Of a stretch of 64,000 nt of DNA, positions 62,211 through 64,000 are shown one piece after another (position 1 is the stretch's first letter; every line of letters starts with the position of its first letter). This DNA comes from Maritimibacter harenae (GTDB lineage: Bacteria; Pseudomonadota; Alphaproteobacteria; Rhodobacterales; Rhodobacteraceae). The translations under genes and the position numbers were made by a program. The DNA is taken from assembly GCF_009882975.1 (NCBI RefSeq), contig NZ_WTUX01000002.1, positions 68,489 through 132,488 of the forward strand, in the 5' to 3' direction. The notes below the pieces were generated by a model, which saw only the letters and a list, made by a program, of their open reading frames with translations, searched no databases and was not told where the DNA came from.

Positions 62211-63562
62211 TGCATGTCGCGGTTCTCGACATAGGCAAGACCAACGCCAAGGTGGCGCTGGTCGACACCGACACCATGAGCGAGCTTGCCGTGGTGACGC
62301 GGCCCAACACCGTGCGCCCCGGGCCGCCTTATCCGCATTTCGACGTGGAAGGGATCTGGGACTTCCTGCTCGAGAGCCTGTCGGTCTTCCAGGCCGACCA
62401 CGGCATCGACCGGATCAGCGTCACGACCCACGGCGCGACCTTCGTGCTGCTGGACGAAACCGGCGAGCTGGCCACGCCCGTCATGGACTACGAATTCACG
62501 GGGCCGGAGGCGTTGGCCGAGGCCTATGACGCGTTGCGCCCGGATTTCTCCGAGAGCGGATCGCCGCGCTTGCCCGTGGGGCTGAACGCTGGCGCCCAAC
62601 TGCATTGGCTGCTCGAGTCGCAAGATGGACTGCGCGAACGCGTCGCGCAGGTGGTGAGTTATCCGCAATACTGGTCGGGCCGGCTGACCGGGCATTTCGC
62701 GAACGAGCTGACCTCGCTCGGCTGTCACACGGACCTTTGGAACCCGCACATCGGGCGGTTCTCTTCTTTGGTGGAGGCATTGGGCCTGTCCGCGAAGATG
62801 GCGCCGCTCGCGCTGGCGAGCGACGAGGCCGGAGCGCTCAGGCCGGATATCGCCGCACGCACCGGGATCGCGCCCGGCACATCCGTGATGTCGGGCATCC
62901 ACGACTCGAATGCTTCGCTCTACCCGCACCTGCGCCGGATGGCGGCGCCGTTCTCCGTGGTTTCGACGGGAACCTGGGTCGTCGCGATGGCGATCGGCGC
63001 GCGGGAGGTGACGCTCGACCCCGCGCGCGACGCGCTGGTCAACGTGAACGGATTGGGCGATCCGACCCCCAGTGCGCGCTTCATGGGCGGACGGGAATAC
63101 GAACGGATGCGCGGCGAAACAGCCGCGCCGAGCGGCGCCGATGTCGCGCGCGTCCTCGAGGCGCCGTTGTTCCTGCTGCCCGCGATCGAGATGGGCTCCG
63201 GGCCCTTCGCCGGACACCGCGGCGGCTGGAGCGTGCCGGACATGACACCGGGAGAGAAATCGGTCGCGCTGTCGTGGTACCTCGCGCTGATGACGGCGAC
63301 CTGCCTCGACATGATCGGGGCGCGGGGACCCAGCGTTGTCGAGGGGCCCTTCGCGCGCAATGCGCACTTCGTGGACATGTTCGCCGCCGCCACCGGGCGT
63401 CCGGTCATCCTGTCCACCTCGGCCACGGGGACCAGCAGCGGGGCGGCGCTTCTGGCCGACCGGAACGCGACGTTCGAGATGCCCGGTCGGACGGTCGAGG
63501 TGGCGCGGCCAAACCTGAAAGCCTACGCCCAGGCCTGGGCGGAACGCGTGGCGCGAGCCTAG
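62210..63562 (+). CDS. rhaK: rhamnulokinase-type FGGY kinase
   Basis: 450 residues, FGGY/ASKHA fold. The N-terminal phosphate loop is VLDIGKTNAKVALVD and the second ATP-binding motif is in VVSTGTWVVAM. It matches rhizobial RhaK, which is needed for both phosphorylation and full transporter activity, rather than enteric RhaB. It phosphorylates L-rhamnulose. Last gene of rhaRSTPQUK; its stop is 7 bp from a convergent gene. Confidence 0.9.
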   Translation: MHVAVLDIGKTNAKVALVDTDTMSELAVVTRPNTVRPGPPYPHFDVEGIWDFLLESLSVFQADHGIDRISVTTHGATFVLLDETGELATPVMDYEFTGPEALAEAYDALRPDFSESGSPRLPVGLNAGAQLHWLLESQDGLRERVAQVVSYPQYWSGRLTGHFANELTSLGCHTDLWNPHIGRFSSLVEALGLSAKMAPLALASDEAGALRPDIAARTGIAPGTSVMSGIHDSNASLYPHLRRMAAPFSVVSTGTWVVAMAIGAREVTLDPARDALVNVNGLGDPTPSARFMGGREYERMRGETAAPSGADVARVLEAPLFLLPAIEMGSGPFAGHRGGWSVPDMTPGEKSVALSWYLALMTATCLDMIGARGPSVVEGPFARNAHFVDMFAAATGRPVILSTSATGTSSGAALLADRNATFEMPGRTVEVARPNLKAYAQAWAERVARA

Positions 63563-63569
63563 GTGCGGC

Positions 63570-64000
63570 TCAGAACCGGGCGGCGAACCTGTCGAACAGG
63601 TCGGCAGACCCCATCTGCCCGCCCTTCAGCATCACCGGCATACCGTCCTGCGCGAGGTCCGCGTGACGCCCGAGGCAGACGCAGGCCCCCTGTCCGAGAT
63701 CCGCGAGGAAATCGAGCGCGTCGAAGCCCATCCGCGCCACGATCCGGCTCGAGGAATCGCCCCCGGCCAGCCCCAGGGCGCGCAGCGGGACCTGCCGGGC
63801 CACGGCGGTGACGAAGGCGGCGCAATCGTCGGCGAGCCGGTCGGGGCTGCGGCCGTAATCTGCGCCCGGCTCCAGGTGAACGAGAAGCGGCGCCTCACGG
63901 TTGAGGCGTGCGGCGACCCGGTCGATCGTGGCCGGATCGCCGAGGCGTGCGGGGGTGAGTGCGAGCGGTTCCAGGGACGCGGCGCGGGCGACCTGGTCCG
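63570..64000 (-). CDS. four-carbon acid sugar kinase-family protein (C-terminal part, cut by window)
   Basis: The reverse frame is open from 64000 to the stop at 63570, giving about 143 C-terminal residues. ALGLAGGDSSSRIVARMGFDAL and MLKGGQMGSADLFDRF match the end of the OtnK/DUF1537 family, whose members phosphorylate tetronates and related acids. The GTG inside the window is not the true start. It is convergent with rhaK and not part of the rhamnose operon. Confidence 0.75.
   Translation of the reverse strand, partial: DQVARAASLEPLALTPARLGDPATIDRVAARLNREAPLLVHLEPGADYGRSPDRLADDCAAFVTAVARQVPLRALGLAGGDSSSRIVARMGFDALDFLADLGQGACVCLGRHADLAQDGMPVMLKGGQMGSADLFDRFAARF

Overview
The window is GC-rich, densely packed DNA from a free-living alphaproteobacterium. 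The rhamnose locus layout (rhaD-rhaI divergent from rhaRSTPQUK), the nasTS-nrt-nirBD-nasA cluster and the many periplasmic-binding-protein transporters suggest Rhodobacteraceae (Roseobacter type) or a close relative. That placement is inference from gene content; there is no rRNA, tRNA, phage, IS element or CRISPR array in view.

Layout. (1) 1-2765 (+): end of a beta-hydroxyacid dehydrogenase, a class II aldolase-like protein and a gamma-butyrobetaine-hydroxylase-like dioxygenase. (2) 2842-7146 (-): aldehyde dehydrogenase, enolase-superfamily protein and GMC oxidoreductase, divergent from a LysR regulator (7327-8208). (3) 8226-9209 (-): a second LysR regulator, divergent from an eleven-gene catabolic operon (9350-19378) with a polar amino-acid-type ABC transporter, creatininase-family amidase, class III aminotransferase, two-subunit CoA-transferase, two M20 hydrolases and an alanine racemase. 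(4) 19405-22281 (-): response regulator with a degenerate GGDEF domain, a cofactor-less SUOX-fold periplasmic protein and a histidine kinase. (5) 22721-24188: periplasmic thioredoxin and a lower-GC FkbM methyltransferase.

(6) 24301-40639 and on to 51703 form a nitrogen-acquisition block. First comes a PAS/AAA+/Fis activator divergent from a cyanate transporter and cyanase (cyn). Next is a GntR/M24 peptidase/GAF operon divergent from a CUT2-type transporter with hydantoinase A and B subunits. Last are nasT-nasS, an ANTAR-type antitermination leader and the nrtA-nrtB-nrtCD-nirB-nirD-nasA nitrate assimilation operon. (7) 51715-63562: complete L-rhamnose catabolism. RhaD-lactate dehydrogenase-RhaI lie on the minus strand, and RhaR with transporter RhaSTPQ, mutarotase RhaU and kinase RhaK on the plus strand. 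(8) 63570-64000 (-): end of a four-carbon acid sugar kinase-like gene.

How they work together. Rhamnose is imported, anomerised, isomerised, phosphorylated and cleaved to DHAP and lactaldehyde; the RhaD C-terminal domain and the adjacent FMN enzyme can take lactaldehyde to lactate and pyruvate. Nitrate enters through NrtABCD and is reduced by NasA and NirBD, with NasS/NasT controlling read-through of a leader terminator. The most interesting points are the ANTAR leader, the asymmetric fused nitrate ATPase with one degenerate composite site, the cyanate activator lacking GAFTGA, the kinase/SUOX-like/degenerate-GGDEF system and the unassigned eleven-gene operon.
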